Assembly (NCBI GenBank): GCA_902775135.1
Contig: CACYKY010000007.1
Coordinates: 1-56,750, forward strand
Reading direction: 5' to 3'
DNA length: 56,750 bases
From: an uncultured Bacteroidota bacterium
Lineage (GTDB): Bacteria; Bacteroidota; Bacteroidia; Bacteroidales; P3
A program made the translations under genes and the position numbers. Under the pieces are notes generated by a model that was given only the letters and a program-made list of their open reading frames with translations, searched no databases and had not been told where the DNA came from. This document shows positions 56,074 to 56,750 of the stretch, one piece after another (within the stretch, counting starts at the first letter, position 1; every line of letters starts with the position of its first letter).

Positions 56074-56750
56074 ATGATCGACAGACTCACTTTTGACCTC
56101 CAAGCTACCGACGGCGGCGCCCGCGCCGGTGTCATCCACACCGATCACGGCGACATCCAGACGCCTATCTTCATGCCCGTGGGCACCGCCGGTACGGTCA
56201 AGGCAGTACACCAGCACGAGCTCCGCAACGACATCGGCGCTCAAATCATCCTAGGAAACACCTACCACCTCTACCTACGCCCGGGTTGCGACCTGCTGCG
56301 CCAGGCAGGAGGTCTGCACAAGTTCAACGGCTGGGACCGCCCCCTGCTCACCGACAGCGGCGGCTTCCAGGTATTCTCCCTCGCCGCCAACCGCAAACTC
56401 AAAGAGGAAGGATGCACCTTCCGAAGCCATATCGACGGCAGCAAACACCTCTTCACCCCAGAGAACGTGATGGATACCGAACGCATCATCGGAGCCGATA
56501 TCATGATGGTCCTCGACGAATGCTGCCCCGGCGATGCCGACAAACGCTATGCGCAACGTTCAATGGAACTTACACACCGTTGGCTCGACCGATGCATTAA
56601 GCGCTTCAACGAGACAGAACCTCTCTACGGGCACCACCAGGCACTCTTCCCCATCGTGCAGGGATGCCAATACGAGGAACTGCGCAAAGTCAGCGCCGAG
56701 TACATCGCCAGCAAGGACCCCGAGGGCTGCGCCATCGGAGGGCTGGCCGT
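56074..56750 (+). CDS. tgt: Queuine tRNA-ribosyltransferase, N-terminal part (truncated by window end)
   Basis: 225 codons are present and the frame is open to the edge; the full enzyme has about 375 residues. The TIM-barrel motifs are clear: TPIFMPVGTAGTVKAV, GNTYHLYLRPG, LLTDSGGFQVFSLA (with the catalytic Asp in TDSGG) and MMVLDECCPGDADK. It exchanges guanine for a queuine precursor at tRNA position 34. The zinc-binding C-terminus lies outside. The final residues seen are CAIGGLAV. Confidence 0.95.
   Translation, partial: MIDRLTFDLQATDGGARAGVIHTDHGDIQTPIFMPVGTAGTVKAVHQHELRNDIGAQIILGNTYHLYLRPGCDLLRQAGGLHKFNGWDRPLLTDSGGFQVFSLAANRKLKEEGCTFRSHIDGSKHLFTPENVMDTERIIGADIMMVLDECCPGDADKRYAQRSMELTHRWLDRCIKRFNETEPLYGHHQALFPIVQGCQYEELRKVSAEYIASKDPEGCAIGGLA

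Overview
The window comes from a member of the Bacteroidota, most likely order Bacteroidales. Evidence: promoters of the TTG-N19/20-TAnnTTTG type and no strong Shine-Dalgarno sequences; a C10 cysteine protease with a type IX secretion (T9SS) tail; a TonB-dependent receptor with a carboxypeptidase-like N-terminal domain; a GldI-like FKBP lipoprotein; and a sodium-pumping methylmalonyl-CoA decarboxylase operon typical of propionate producers. Core genes are GC-rich with C/G-ending codons, which creates very long antisense reading frames that I treat as shadows. Genus cannot be fixed from the sequence alone.

Layout. 1-6300 (+): an outer-membrane-like protein, then a methylmalonyl-CoA operon (epimerase, carboxyltransferase, Cys-rich lipoprotein, OadG-like gamma subunit, biotin carrier, beta subunit) closed by a strong terminator. 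6300-10100 (-): nitroreductase with a lipoprotein, then clpC. 10400-18030 (+): gyrA, a TPR protein, a TonB-dependent receptor and an M16-like protein without its zinc motif. 18100-27500 (-): three transcription units, cvpA-dus-TPR lipoprotein-pyrB-pyrI-membrane protein, obg-PAP2, and DHH phosphoesterase-FKBP-FKBP-adk. 27690-31620 (-): prfB, a small SRP RNA gene and priA. 32000-34520 (+): argS and an acyl-ACP thioesterase. 34830-37720 (-): dxs and a secreted protein of unknown function.

37720-52250 is the accessory part. A repeat-rich spacer leads into a defence island: Fic protein, small membrane protein, type I restriction-modification genes hsdR-hsdM-(AlbA/ATPase)-hsdS, and AbiH. The fic and hsdR promoters are copies of one another, so the two units are probably expressed together. 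A 2.2-kb gene-poor stretch of repeats follows, then a C10 protease and another repeat spacer. 52250-56750 (+) returns to housekeeping: a GroES-like protein, alaS, an 81-aa protein, a DUF4878-like lipoprotein and the start of tgt.

The most unusual content is non-coding: several families of dispersed and tandem repeats in long spacers, some with internally compensated palindromes; phased decamers; a candidate branched RNA upstream of hsdR; and Gly-Lys-Trp-rich patches, apparently built from an intergenic-type repeat, inside gyrA and alaS.
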